Source: TA-20 sp035935115 (GTDB lineage Archaea; Thermoproteota; Nitrososphaeria; Nitrososphaerales; Nitrosopumilaceae). From it: 64,000 nt of DNA. Where the stretch lies: NCBI GenBank assembly GCA_035935115.1, contig DASYXK010000010.1, positions 68,679-132,678 of the forward strand, given 5' to 3'. Under the pieces are notes generated by a model. It had not been told where the DNA came from. It ran no database searches and saw only the letters and a program-made list of their open reading frames with translations. Position 1 is the stretch's first letter; each line of letters opens with the position of its first letter. Shown here piece by piece: positions 17,126 to 26,028 of this stretch. Made by a program: the position numbers and the translations under genes.

Positions 17126-18448
17126 ATGACAAAATCCTCCCCCAGAGAATCTTACAAGGAGGTACTTTCTTTGCTCAAAATTCACAATGAGTGGTTTGCA
17201 AATTCAATACCTCTTATTGCAAGTGAGAATGTTCCAAGTCCTGCTGTTAGAGAGGCAACGATCTCTGATTTTGCAAATAGATATGCAGAGGGGTGGCCCG
17301 GTGAGCGTGTTTATGCCGGTTGTACCTATATCGATAAAGTAGAGTTCAAGTGCATAGAATTAGGTAAAAAACTATTCAAGGCAGAGTTTGTTGATGTAAG
17401 GCCAATCTCTGGTGTGGTTGCTAATCTTTCCATTTATTCAGCTTTTTCAAATCCAAGTGATGTAATGCTTGCACCGTCGATTCCTTCCGGAGGACACATC
17501 TCTCATGGTAAAAAAGAACATTCTGGAACTGCAGGTTTAGTTCATGGACTGGATATTGAATTTTATCCGTTTGATGCCGAAGAGATGTCAATTGATGTCG
17601 ATAAGACAAAACAAAAGGTAGTAGAGCTTGACAAAGTTGGCAGAACTCCAAAGATGGCAATGTTTGGAGGTTCTGTCTTTTTGTTTCCCCATCCTGTTAA
17701 GGAACTTGCTGATTTTCTAAAAGGATACAAGATGTTTGTCAATTATGACGCAGCCCATGTTGCAGGGTTGATAGCTGGAGGACAGTTCCAAGACCCATTG
17801 CGAGAAGGAGCTGATGCAATGACAATGAGTACACATAAGACTCTTTTTGGACCGCAGGGAGGTATGATTGTCTCTTATGAAAAATATAGTGAAGAGATCA
17901 AAAAGGCAACATTTCCTGGAATGACTAGTAATCATCACCTGCATCACATGGCTGGAAAGGCAATTGCTTTTGCAGAAATGTTAGAGTTTGGTAAAAAGTA
18001 TGCAGTCCAAGTTGTAAAGAATGCAAAGGCATTAGCAGAAGCATTGAACTCCTATGGGTTTGGAGTTCTTGGAGAAAAACGAGGATTTACAAAATCACAT
18101 CAAATCGTAGTCAATGTTCTTTCATTTAGTGATGGTGGAAAAATTGAGGCTGATCTAGAAAAAGCAAACATAATTGTAAACAGGCAACTCATACCAGGAG
18201 ATATCAAGGCAGGAAGAAACTACTTCCATCCAGGTGGAATAAGATTAGGTGTTGCTGAGATTACACGACTTGGTATGAAGGAATCAGATATGAAAGAGGT
18301 TGCCAGATTTATCAAAAAAGTTGTTGTTGATAAAAAGGATAAGAAAAAAGTTGCAGTTGATGTAAAGAAATTCAGAAGAGACTTTCAAAAGGTTAACTAT
18401 TGCTTTGAGAACAAGCTTGGTGCTTATGAGTACGTCAAGCTTCGCTAG
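17126..18448 (+). CDS. glyA: Serine hydroxymethyltransferase
   Basis: A 440-residue PLP enzyme that interconverts serine and glycine using a tetrahydropterin C1 carrier. The PLP lysine lies in TMSTHKTLFGPQGG, and the aspartate-histidine region is YDAAHVAGL. In archaea the carrier may be tetrahydromethanopterin-like or folate. Start at ATG 17126 by promoter spacing; a TTG at 17111 adds five residues. The stop interlocks with that of polC (CTAG). Confidence 0.95.
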   Translation: MTKSSPRESYKEVLSLLKIHNEWFANSIPLIASENVPSPAVREATISDFANRYAEGWPGERVYAGCTYIDKVEFKCIELGKKLFKAEFVDVRPISGVVANLSIYSAFSNPSDVMLAPSIPSGGHISHGKKEHSGTAGLVHGLDIEFYPFDAEEMSIDVDKTKQKVVELDKVGRTPKMAMFGGSVFLFPHPVKELADFLKGYKMFVNYDAAHVAGLIAGGQFQDPLREGADAMTMSTHKTLFGPQGGMIVSYEKYSEEIKKATFPGMTSNHHLHHMAGKAIAFAEMLEFGKKYAVQVVKNAKALAEALNSYGFGVLGEKRGFTKSHQIVVNVLSFSDGGKIEADLEKANIIVNRQLIPGDIKAGRNYFHPGGIRLGVAEITRLGMKESDMKEVARFIKKVVVDKKDKKKVAVDVKKFRRDFQKVNYCFENKLGAYEYVKLR

Positions 18449-21400
18449 GCATAATCTGTAAGAAGCAACTGATTACCTTCCTCTTTTCCAAAGACCAGTT
18501 CTAGTTCATCTAAAAGAGACATCACTCTTCCTTTCAAGTATGGATCAATTTTGTATTTATCAAGCAGTCTTGTTGCTAGCTTGAGATATTTTTGGACCGA
18601 AGGCCGTGTCATGGTCTGGATTAGTTTGTTACCGCATTCTAGACAATTTCCAGCAAGTGGGACCCTTCTGTAGCTTGCACCACAAGCTGTACATCTAAAA
18701 GATTGACCAGAATATGCCCTAAGATTTCCCATGATATCAGGCAAGAGATGGGTTGTCATAACCATAGAAACAACCTCGTTTGGGTCTACCGCATTGATGA
18801 TATCAGCAGTTCTGATTTGCATGTCAAGTTTTTCTAAAAGAGATCCTAGTGTAGAATAGGCGCTTCTGGATCTTGATGCTGTTAGAGTAGAGGTATTATG
18901 TGTAAAACCATATCCATAAAATTGTCTTTCTGTCTCAAGCCTTGATTTTAGGGTCTCAACATCTTTTATCTCACTTGCCTTTTCTTTTGCAAGTGTTGCT
19001 TCAAAAAATGAGAGTGGCAAAGTATTTGCCACCTCAAAGTTATGGGCCTGTCTTTGGACTTCCTGTGGTATGACAATTGGTTGCATCAATAATGGTGCGT
19101 CCATCAGACCCCCAATTCTGTCTGACAAGAATTGTCTTGAAAAATTAAGCAGGCTATCCATTAGAAGCATTATGGAATCAGCGTCTCCATCAGCATCACG
19201 TCTTTTTGCAGAGTGCCACACTGGCGTACCATAACAAACATGTGTGTTTGTAAAACCAATTATTCGTCCTACAATTCCAACCGATGTATGTGGAGCTAAT
19301 CCAATCATTAAATGCCCAATAAGATCATCAGTAGTTTTTACTTTGTAAAATTGAGGATGACCAAATAGTTTTGCAAGTTCTGTATCCAAGTATTTTGATG
19401 TCTGTACCAGATATTCCCCACATTCATGTGGTATTATGACATCCTGAATTCTAAGTTCTATTAGCTGACCAGAACTAGTGATGGGTTTACCATTGATATC
19501 ATGGGTATATCCAAGTTGGACGAGCTTTTCAGGACTTGTTCCAATCCATGCAGGTGTAAAGTGGGTTAGCGGTGCGTTTGTCGCATCAAATCTGATGGTT
19601 CCGTCCTTGAAGACATTAAGTCCTAGGCTTTGTCTTACGAGTCCTTTTTCAAGAGGTTCTGCTATTCTGTCTTGGTTTATGAGTTCCTTTACGCCTTTGA
19701 ATGGTTCCTGAACGCGAATGCCAGTCCTTTCCTGTGCAGAATAGAGCCTTTCTTTGAGTGGAAATGACCTGTATGTGTGGGATAGTGTCTTTCTCTTACA
19801 TTTTTCGCAATACTCAGACTCTAGCTCATCTCGGCAAGTTGGACAGACAAAAAGTACAGTTGTCTTGTTTTTGCATTTTGTACATGCTATACTAATTGAT
19901 GGTTCATTGCAGTTTTTACAAAATCTATTATTGATGTTGCAATAAAAATTTGGTTCCTTTGATGCTTTTATCAAGTCACGTGACGCACCTCCCTTACTAC
20001 CTATTGGAAACAGGGTGTGTACTGGAGGTTTCATCTTTCTTTCTGCGGCCTTTTCTGGTCTGCCAACTCTGACCCCTATTGCCGTTGAAAATTTGTCTTT
20101 TATTTTTATCCCAGATGCATCAGTGATAAGCTTTGGAACAGTAATGGTATCATCATCAAGTTTTATGGGTTTTCTAAAAAGCAAATAAAAGAAAATCTTG
20201 GCCTCCACACCTTTTAGTAAAATGGAATCTCCTGCCACTTCATGAGGTACCCCAATTTTTTCAAGAATTTCTTTACTACTTTTTTGGTAGATTATCAAGT
20301 CAGGATCTGCCTTTTTTGGGTTTAAGATTTGTCCAAATTCTTGGACTGAGATCTGGTCCCAATAGTACAGATAGTTAGGGTGTAGTGGGATGCCAAAATC
20401 AAGCGAGAGTTTGAATGCCTCATCTAGGTTTGGTATTTTTGAAACATATTGCAAGCGTGGATCTCCAGGTTCATATTTTGCAAGTTTTGCTTTTAGCTCC
20501 TCGGCCCAATATTCTTCCACATACCCTGTTGGGACAAGCTCTGCATTATTTTCCAAGAAATCACCATAACTGATCAGGATGTCACCAAGGTGAAGGATCT
20601 TTTCTATTTGTGGTTTGAGTTGTATGCCATGACGAGTGTCCTTGATTTTTACCACATTACCATTTTTCAGCCTAACAATCGGAGTGTCTAAGGAATCCAC
20701 AAAAGCAATAGTTGCAGCCTTTCCTGGAATGTCAACTTTGATCTGCGTGCCAACTACAATGGCATGATCCAAAATTTCTGCAATGACAGGGTGTATTCCT
20801 ATTGAGGAAAAGCCAGTATTGCATGCCCGTCCATATCTTAACCTAAAACCGCCTAGTTTCTTTGGCATGGAAAGAACAGATCTGCCAGTTATGACCTCCC
20901 TCATCCTATGAGATGCGGCATCCTCATCTCCAGTCTGAATTGCACCTTTTAGGCTCTTTAGCCAGTCCCAACCGTCTAGTTCAAACAACTCTATGAGTTT
21001 TAGTAGTTTTCTTGACTTGCCTATCAGACCGTCATTTAGAACTCTAAGTGCACCGCCCCTTACTCTGTTAGTACTGATTCGAGTCATGTTTCTATGGCTT
21101 ACAATTTCAACCGGATCTGTATCAACACCGTCGAGCTCAACTGGAAGATTTGATATGACAGTTACAACATCCTCATCTGGAACATGATATTGGAAATTCC
21201 CAGCTTCTCTCTCATAGAGCCTTAACTCCTCTACAAATCGTCCAGTCTCATCGTCAAAGGAGTTTGCCTGGAATTTAGAAAGCCCCGCTATCTTTCTGAT
21301 GTGGTCTGCAATCAACATTGTAGATGCTGCTTCGGTTCCACCTGCAGACCTGATTGGTCCTGCAAATGATACAGAAAGGTAATCAGAGCCATCATGGTTT

Positions 21401-21819
21401 TTCTTTATCTTTACCTCACTAATTCCCTGTAGTGGAGCTACTGTAACACCTTCTGTTACTATGGCAAGACCTACCCTTACTGCAAGATCAAGCCTCTCTT
21501 CTAATGAAGTATCAGGTCCAGAATACTTGCCTAAAGCAATCTCTTCAGAAAGTGTCAAGGCGGCAAGTTCCTTTGTTGTGCTTTGAATCAATGCCCTTAA
21601 TCTCTCAGTTACATCAATGTCATGCATTTTGGATACACGATCTGCAAGATCAAACGCAATCTTGGGCTCTACCATCCCAGACGAGTCTGCCAATGTAGAT
21701 TTTGCAGCAGCTGCCCTCTCAAATGTTCTAAAAACCTCTTCAGAAAGTTTGGTGTAATAATCAAAATAATATTCAGGCATTGGGACTTCGTTTAGTCTCA
21801 ATGCTACATTTTCAGACAT
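18445..21819 (-). CDS. polC: DNA polymerase D large subunit DP2
   Basis: The 1124-residue catalytic subunit of archaeal family-D polymerase, the replicative polymerase outside Crenarchaeota. The catalytic loop is in RRDADGDADSIMLL, close to the NADxDGD consensus. Two zinc clusters are visible: a C-rich block around CKNCNEPSISIACTKCKNK and CPTCRDELESEYCEKC, and a C-terminal CTACGASYRR with CLECGNK. There is no intein, unlike several euryarchaeal homologues. It starts one base after GGGP synthase, so the two are cotranscribed. Confidence 0.97.
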   Translation of the reverse strand: MSENVALRLNEVPMPEYYFDYYTKLSEEVFRTFERAAAAKSTLADSSGMVEPKIAFDLADRVSKMHDIDVTERLRALIQSTTKELAALTLSEEIALGKYSGPDTSLEERLDLAVRVGLAIVTEGVTVAPLQGISEVKIKKNHDGSDYLSVSFAGPIRSAGGTEAASTMLIADHIRKIAGLSKFQANSFDDETGRFVEELRLYEREAGNFQYHVPDEDVVTVISNLPVELDGVDTDPVEIVSHRNMTRISTNRVRGGALRVLNDGLIGKSRKLLKLIELFELDGWDWLKSLKGAIQTGDEDAASHRMREVITGRSVLSMPKKLGGFRLRYGRACNTGFSSIGIHPVIAEILDHAIVVGTQIKVDIPGKAATIAFVDSLDTPIVRLKNGNVVKIKDTRHGIQLKPQIEKILHLGDILISYGDFLENNAELVPTGYVEEYWAEELKAKLAKYEPGDPRLQYVSKIPNLDEAFKLSLDFGIPLHPNYLYYWDQISVQEFGQILNPKKADPDLIIYQKSSKEILEKIGVPHEVAGDSILLKGVEAKIFFYLLFRKPIKLDDDTITVPKLITDASGIKIKDKFSTAIGVRVGRPEKAAERKMKPPVHTLFPIGSKGGASRDLIKASKEPNFYCNINNRFCKNCNEPSISIACTKCKNKTTVLFVCPTCRDELESEYCEKCKRKTLSHTYRSFPLKERLYSAQERTGIRVQEPFKGVKELINQDRIAEPLEKGLVRQSLGLNVFKDGTIRFDATNAPLTHFTPAWIGTSPEKLVQLGYTHDINGKPITSSGQLIELRIQDVIIPHECGEYLVQTSKYLDTELAKLFGHPQFYKVKTTDDLIGHLMIGLAPHTSVGIVGRIIGFTNTHVCYGTPVWHSAKRRDADGDADSIMLLMDSLLNFSRQFLSDRIGGLMDAPLLMQPIVIPQEVQRQAHNFEVANTLPLSFFEATLAKEKASEIKDVETLKSRLETERQFYGYGFTHNTSTLTASRSRSAYSTLGSLLEKLDMQIRTADIINAVDPNEVVSMVMTTHLLPDIMGNLRAYSGQSFRCTACGASYRRVPLAGNCLECGNKLIQTMTRPSVQKYLKLATRLLDKYKIDPYLKGRVMSLLDELELVFGKEEGNQLLLTDYA

Positions 21820-21820
21820 G

Positions 21821-22570
21821 TTACTTCCTTACAGTCTGGATGGCTTTTACAATATCGCTTAGAATCTTCAGGCTGCCGCCCTTCTCAAGCATGGTACCAA
21901 TAACAATGGCATCAGCGCCTGCTTTGACTATCTCAGCTGCGGTCTGAGCGCTTTTAATTCCTCCACCTACTATCAAAAAGCCTTTGAAAACCTTCCTTAC
22001 TGCTGCAACCATTTCTGGTTTTACGTTAGATTTTGCCCCAGAGCCTGCCTCAAGATAGACAAATCTCATTCCCATGAATTGTGCGGAAAGGGCATACATT
22101 GCTGCCAGGTTTGATTTCTCAAATGGTATGGTCCTTGCCGAACCTACAAACCAAGCCGATGTTCCCTCACCAATTATGATGTATGCTGTGGGAAGTGGCT
22201 CTAAACCAAACTTGAGTACGTTGGGGGCTCCTAGTGCCTGAGCCTGTGATATGAAATAAGGGTTATCAGAATTCAAAAGGGAGCTAAACAAGATTGCGTC
22301 GGCACCTGGTACAACACCAGTAACATTTCCTGGAAACAGAATAATTGGAATCTTGAGAGATTTCTTTAGTATCTTTACCGTTTGGGCCATGCCAAGCTGA
22401 TCTGTTGCAGATGAACCACCAACAAGTATTGCAGAAGCTCCTATCCTCTCAACCTCTTTTGCAAGCTTGACTGCTGATTTTACTTCAGATATTTCAGAAT
22501 CGATTAACACAAAGAGCAGTGCCTTTTTTCTCTTCAAAGTATCTTTTAGATAGCTTTCTACGTTTGGCAT
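21821..22570 (-). CDS. Geranylgeranylglyceryl phosphate synthase (GGGPS)
   Basis: A 249-residue TIM-barrel prenyltransferase that forms the first ether bond of archaeal membrane lipids from glycerol-1-phosphate and GGPP. Phosphate-binding and active-site segments are visible: VGGSSATDQ, LFPGNVTGVVPGADAILF, YLEAGSGA, VGGGIKS and ADAIVIGTMLE. The other glycerol-phosphate enzyme, egsA, is at the right edge of the window. Its coupling to polC links lipid synthesis with replication only by transcription. Confidence 0.95.
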   Translation of the reverse strand: MPNVESYLKDTLKRKKALLFVLIDSEISEVKSAVKLAKEVERIGASAILVGGSSATDQLGMAQTVKILKKSLKIPIILFPGNVTGVVPGADAILFSSLLNSDNPYFISQAQALGAPNVLKFGLEPLPTAYIIIGEGTSAWFVGSARTIPFEKSNLAAMYALSAQFMGMRFVYLEAGSGAKSNVKPEMVAAVRKVFKGFLIVGGGIKSAQTAAEIVKAGADAIVIGTMLEKGGSLKILSDIVKAIQTVRK

Positions 22571-22634
22571 AAGAGTGGTTATTGGGTATTCATTTAAAGT
22601 TTAATTGAAAGTATGTATACAGATCTGTATAGCT

Positions 22635-22997
22635 ATGACTGAGTCTCCAAATCCAATTTCTAGTAATATAATAAGACAAATTATAAAAAAATCATTGTTT
22701 ACAGAAAGACAAATTGAAATTATTTTAAATCAGTTAAACCTACACAAGACACAGTTTTCTATAAGTAAAGGGGCTTATTTTAGACAGGTAAGGCAGTCAC
22801 GGGATAAGTTAATTGGGTTATATTACTCTGTAATATTGTTAAGAGGCCTAGGCATACTTGTTCCTGAAGATATTGATGTGATTTCAAAACTCTCTGAACA
22901 GGTCTCTGTGATACAAAGTAGTGATGTCTTTCCTGAAAAGGAAGAAGAAATCATGTTTGTGATAGGTGAGTTAGTAAATCGCGCCTGTAGAGTGTGA
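22635..22997 (+). CDS. Conserved-looking helical protein, possible DNA-binding
   Basis: A 120-residue all-helical protein with SLFTERQIEIILNQL and a basic-aromatic segment GAYFRQVRQSRDKLIGL that looks like a DNA- or RNA-contacting helix. The ATG at 22635 is preferred over an upstream TTG at 22605, because a TATA-like TTTAATT lies about 30 nt before it. No family was firmly recognised. It heads a group of small putative regulators that ends at the likely replication origin. Confidence 0.6.
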   Translation: MTESPNPISSNIIRQIIKKSLFTERQIEIILNQLNLHKTQFSISKGAYFRQVRQSRDKLIGLYYSVILLRGLGILVPEDIDVISKLSEQVSVIQSSDVFPEKEEEIMFVIGELVNRACRV

Positions 22998-23069
22998 TTT
23001 TATCTCTTTTATGTATAGCGTTAGTATGGAATTAGTGATAAAGTAATGTTTGTGATTGATATGTAATAT

Positions 23070-23678
23070 GTGAATAAGTTTTACTCAAACATGATAAATC
23101 ACATAGATATACAAAATCTAGTGATGTTAGTAGACATACCTAATATAGGCGCGATAATCAGTATTTTTATCGCATTTGTGTTAGGTATTATTGCAATAGT
23201 CATTTACAACAAAATAAAACCTTTCATAAGGACCGAGTCAGATCTCCTAAAATCATATACGGAGCGCCTACAATATTATGAAAATCAGTTAATAGATATG
23301 AAAATACGTTTAGATTCTGCTGAATTATTGAAAGAATATGAGGAACCAAATATTCCTCTTCCAAAGCTAAAAGAGGTAAAGGTAGAGAAGCAGGAAGCCG
23401 CCTCAGGTCCCCAAGAAGAGAAACCAAAGGAGCGTATGCATAATATGAATTTTGGAAATGCCACAGATTATGTCCTAAGATTAATCACAGAAAAACCTAT
23501 GACATCACGTGATATACAAATCACTATAGGGCGTACCAGAGAGCACGCATCACGCATGATGAAGAAGCTTTTTGAAGAAGGTCTAGTGGAAAGAAACATG
23601 CAGGCCAAGCCCTTTACCTACTACATTACTAATAAGGGAAAGGCCAAGTTGAGTGTTACCAAAATAGCCCCCCAATAA
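23070..23678 (+). CDS. Membrane-anchored winged-helix protein
   Basis: A 202-residue protein with a transmembrane segment near residues 26-46, a coiled coil (about 55-85), a charged linker, and a C-terminal winged-helix domain (about 128-195). The last contains the recognition-helix segment GRTREHASRMMKKLFEEGL and a wing with AKPFTYYITNKGK. MarR/ArsR-like helices tethered to the membrane are unusual. Start codon GTG at 23070; ATG at 23091 is the alternative. It lies 1 kb from the origin. Confidence 0.72.
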   Translation: MNKFYSNMINHIDIQNLVMLVDIPNIGAIISIFIAFVLGIIAIVIYNKIKPFIRTESDLLKSYTERLQYYENQLIDMKIRLDSAELLKEYEEPNIPLPKLKEVKVEKQEAASGPQEEKPKERMHNMNFGNATDYVLRLITEKPMTSRDIQITIGRTREHASRMMKKLFEEGLVERNMQAKPFTYYITNKGKAKLSVTKIAPQ

Positions 23679-23781
23679 TAGTTTGTCCTTTGGATCCCAT
23701 GTTAAAATCCAAAATATGATATTTTATATTAATTTCATATAAACATAAAATCTTTATTAAGTAAATTAATTATTTAATGTT

Positions 23782-23937
23782 ATGCCTACAAATGAAGAGT
23801 TGATCAAGATCACCTCAGGAGGAACCATTTCAATCCCAATACAATTTAGAAAATATTTGCAATTACAAAAAGGCGATTATGTTAGGGTAGTAATGGAACA
23901 AGACTGTCTTGTTATTAAAAAAGCTATAATATCCTAA
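23782..23937 (+). CDS. AbrB/SpoVT-like swapped-hairpin DNA-binding protein (51 aa)
   Basis: A very short frame encodes 51 residues that fit an AbrB-type domain: an ISIPIQFRKYLQLQKGDYV core matching the usual IPxxxRxxLxLxxGDxV pattern, then VVMEQDCLVIKK. An ATG start follows a TATA-like TTTATTAA (23753-23760). Such proteins act as transition-state regulators or antitoxins; no toxin partner lies next to it. Its TAA interlocks with the stop of the convergent gene. Confidence 0.75.
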   Translation: MPTNEELIKITSGGTISIPIQFRKYLQLQKGDYVRVVMEQDCLVIKKAIIS

Positions 23938-24332
23938 GTTTCCAAGTTCCGTTGTTTCTGGGCCAGTTTGATTACCTGATATGCCCACTCTCTACCTTGT
24001 CTTTCCCTGACTATCTTTCCTTTTGTGGCAAACCTAGCCAAATATGTGGATATTATACTAAGTTTGATGGGTTCCCCATATTCATCCTCATATTTTTCAA
24101 GTATCTCAGATGAGGTAAACTTGCCTAGTGGGAAGTGCTTGTCCACCATATACCAAATCTTGGAGCCAATTGAGTCTAGTTGAGGGAATTCTTCTGGCTC
24201 TTCAATATTGATTAAATCCATTAATTCGAAAATCTTTAACATTTTATCCCTAGTTACATTGCCTTCTAGGCTAAAGTTGTACTTGGCCCCCTCCGAGTCC
24301 TCTAGGTCAATCCTGATCTTTTTTCTTGTCAT
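23934..24332 (-). CDS. Hypothetical winged-helix-like protein next to the origin
   Basis: A 132-residue protein. The N-terminal half has an acidic strand region (RIDLEDSEGAKYNF), and the C-terminal half looks like a winged helix, with FTSSEILEKYEDEYG, a recognition-like helix ISTYLARFATKGKI and a wing RERQGREWAYQV. The ATG at 24332 is chosen; a longer frame to 24407 runs into the putative origin. It is transcribed away from orc1, which makes it a possible autonomous regulator or an origin-associated factor. Function unknown. Confidence 0.65.
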   Translation of the reverse strand: MTRKKIRIDLEDSEGAKYNFSLEGNVTRDKMLKIFELMDLINIEEPEEFPQLDSIGSKIWYMVDKHFPLGKFTSSEILEKYEDEYGEPIKLSIISTYLARFATKGKIVRERQGREWAYQVIKLAQKQRNLET

Positions 24333-24490
24333 CGTGATCGATCGGGTTAACACCTTAACACTTGAACAGATCAAAGAATATTTGTTAACTAGTGTGTTTG
24401 TTAACATTCACTGCCTAACCCACGCCTAGTTTGTTTTGGCACCTTAACTAGGCACTTCCTCTTTATAGTATAATATGAATGAATTTTATG

Positions 24491-24513
24491 CCTGGACTGG
24501 AAACATTGGGGTC
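24491..24513 (+). repeat. ORB-like origin recognition motif 1
   Basis: CCTGGACTGGAAACATTGGG continued by GTC. The TGGAAAC...GGGG core matches the archaeal mini-ORB consensus (roughly TTCCAGTGGAAACnnnGGGG). It lies in direct orientation with motif 2, 62 bp downstream. Confidence 0.75.
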
Positions 24514-24552
24514 TATTATACAACCTTAACATTGTTAAGACCTAACTTCACG

Positions 24553-24575
24553 CCTAGAGTGGAAATAAAGGGGTC
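24553..24575 (+). repeat. ORB-like origin recognition motif 2
   Basis: CCTAGAGTGGAAATAAAGGG continued by GTC. It shares CCT.GA.TGGAAA and GGGGTC with motif 1 in the same orientation. The G-string element at its 3' end is complete. Confidence 0.75.
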
Positions 24576-24646
24576 AAATTGGGCTTTTCCATACCTAGTT
24601 TAACATTTTGTTCACAGGATGTTAACTTTATTCTAAGCATACCCAC

Positions 24647-24669
24647 ACACCAATACTTCCACTCTAGCT
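24647..24669 (-). repeat. ORB-like origin recognition motif 3 (inverted, degenerate)
   Basis: The minus strand reads AGCTAGAGTGGAAGTATTGG then TGT. It shares CTAGAGTGGAA with motif 2 but has a weakened G-string. It is inverted relative to motifs 1 and 2 and lies next to the A/T block, giving the usual arrangement of facing Orc1 sites around an unwinding element. Confidence 0.6.
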
Positions 24670-24806
24670 TTATTAAAAAATATTTTTTTAAAGAAAATAA
24701 AAATAATTAATGATAAACTAAATTTGGTTTAGTTATTCTATTCTAATTGTATTATCAAAGATAGAATCCATATGTGGACAGAGAAGAAACACTGGTGTGT
24801 GGGTTA

Positions 24807-26015
24807 ATGACAAGGGATCCGGTTGATAAATTACTTGATGATGCAGCAAACGGAAAATCATTATTTAAAAATCGAGAAGCATTACATTTTGCCTTTATCC
24901 CAGAAAATATTCTTCATAGGGATGAGGAACAAAAAAAAGTCACACAATCACTTATTCCACTATTAAAAAAATCTCGTCCATCTAACCTACTTGTTTATGG
25001 AAAACCAGGTACTGGAAAGACCCTAGTTGTGAAGAAGATACTAAACAAGATACAGGAAAGGGCAAAAGAAAAGTCATTTCCAATAGAATTGGTTTATGCA
25101 AACTCTAAGGAAGAAACAACACTTTATGGACTATTGGTAAAATTTGGCCGCCAGTTAGGGCTAACAACCCAGAAGGATCTACCAAGCACCGGCCTATCCA
25201 TTAGTGAAGTGTTTAACAGAATCATTTCTACAATAGAAAAAAACTCTCTTAACACCGTCTTTGTAGTAGATGAGATTGATTATCTCGCAGAGCTGGTATC
25301 AAAAACAGGCAAAGACGTCTTTTACTCACTTACCAGAGCAAATGAGAGACTCAAAAAAGGCTCGCTTACACTTATTGGGATTTCAAACGATCTAACATTC
25401 AAGGAAAGACTGGATCCTAGGGTCTTAAGCAGCCTAAGTGAAGAGGAAATTGTATTTACAAATTATAGTGTAGGACAGATCAAAGAAATTCTTGAAGAAA
25501 GAATCAAAGTTGCATTCATTTCTACAGCAATTGAACAGGCGGCAATAAACCTCTGTGCTGCAATGGCAGGCCAAGAACATGGGGACGCAAGACGAGCCAT
25601 TGATCTCCTACGTGTAGCAGGAGAAATAGCAGAGCGGGAACAGGCAGACTCTATCAAAGAAGAACACATCAGAAAAGCCTCATTAAAAATGGAAGAAGAC
25701 AAAGAAACCACAGCACTCAATTCTTATCCACTACATGAAAAATTACTAATTTTGGCTGTAATGAAAGCAAACGGGACAACAACAGGAGAAATCTATCATT
25801 CCTACAAAAACCTCTGTAAAATTATCAGACAAAAAGAGCTTACCCAAAGGCGTGTCACCCAAATACTCAGTGAAATAGAGATGACAGGCCTAATTTCAGG
25901 AAAAATCATTCATCAAGGAATGCATGGAAGGACAAAAAAATTTAGCCTTACACTACAACCAGACACAATAAAAAAAGCATTCAAAGAAGATCTAACACTT
26001 GAAGATTTAATATAA
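24807..26015 (+). CDS. orc1: Origin recognition protein Orc1/Cdc6
   Basis: An AAA+ initiator of about 402 residues. Walker A GKPGTGKT lies at 65-72, Walker B in VFVVDEIDYL, sensor 1 in LIGISND and sensor 2 in GDARRAIDLL, with a C-terminal winged helix (LTQRRVTQILSEIEMTGLI). It would recognise ORB motifs and recruit MCM. The ATG at 24807 gives the family-like start MTRDPVDKLL; a GTG at 24774 would add eleven residues. It is convergent with the DP1 gene. Confidence 0.95.
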   Translation: MTRDPVDKLLDDAANGKSLFKNREALHFAFIPENILHRDEEQKKVTQSLIPLLKKSRPSNLLVYGKPGTGKTLVVKKILNKIQERAKEKSFPIELVYANSKEETTLYGLLVKFGRQLGLTTQKDLPSTGLSISEVFNRIISTIEKNSLNTVFVVDEIDYLAELVSKTGKDVFYSLTRANERLKKGSLTLIGISNDLTFKERLDPRVLSSLSEEEIVFTNYSVGQIKEILEERIKVAFISTAIEQAAINLCAAMAGQEHGDARRAIDLLRVAGEIAEREQADSIKEEHIRKASLKMEEDKETTALNSYPLHEKLLILAVMKANGTTTGEIYHSYKNLCKIIRQKELTQRRVTQILSEIEMTGLISGKIIHQGMHGRTKKFSLTLQPDTIKKAFKEDLTLEDLI

Positions 26016-26028
26016 AATCAAAATAAAA

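Larger units (their letters stand above)
24333..24773. other. Probable chromosomal replication origin (oriC)
   Basis: A gene-free stretch of about 440 bp immediately upstream of orc1/cdc6. It holds three ORB-like motifs (two direct, one inverted), at least nine TTAAC/GTTAA words including four GTTAAC palindromes, and a strongly A/T block (about 24668-24760) suited to be the duplex-unwinding element. Archaeal origins usually lie beside orc1/cdc6 and are marked by ORB repeats with a GGAAAC..GGGG core, which is what is seen here. Confidence 0.82.
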
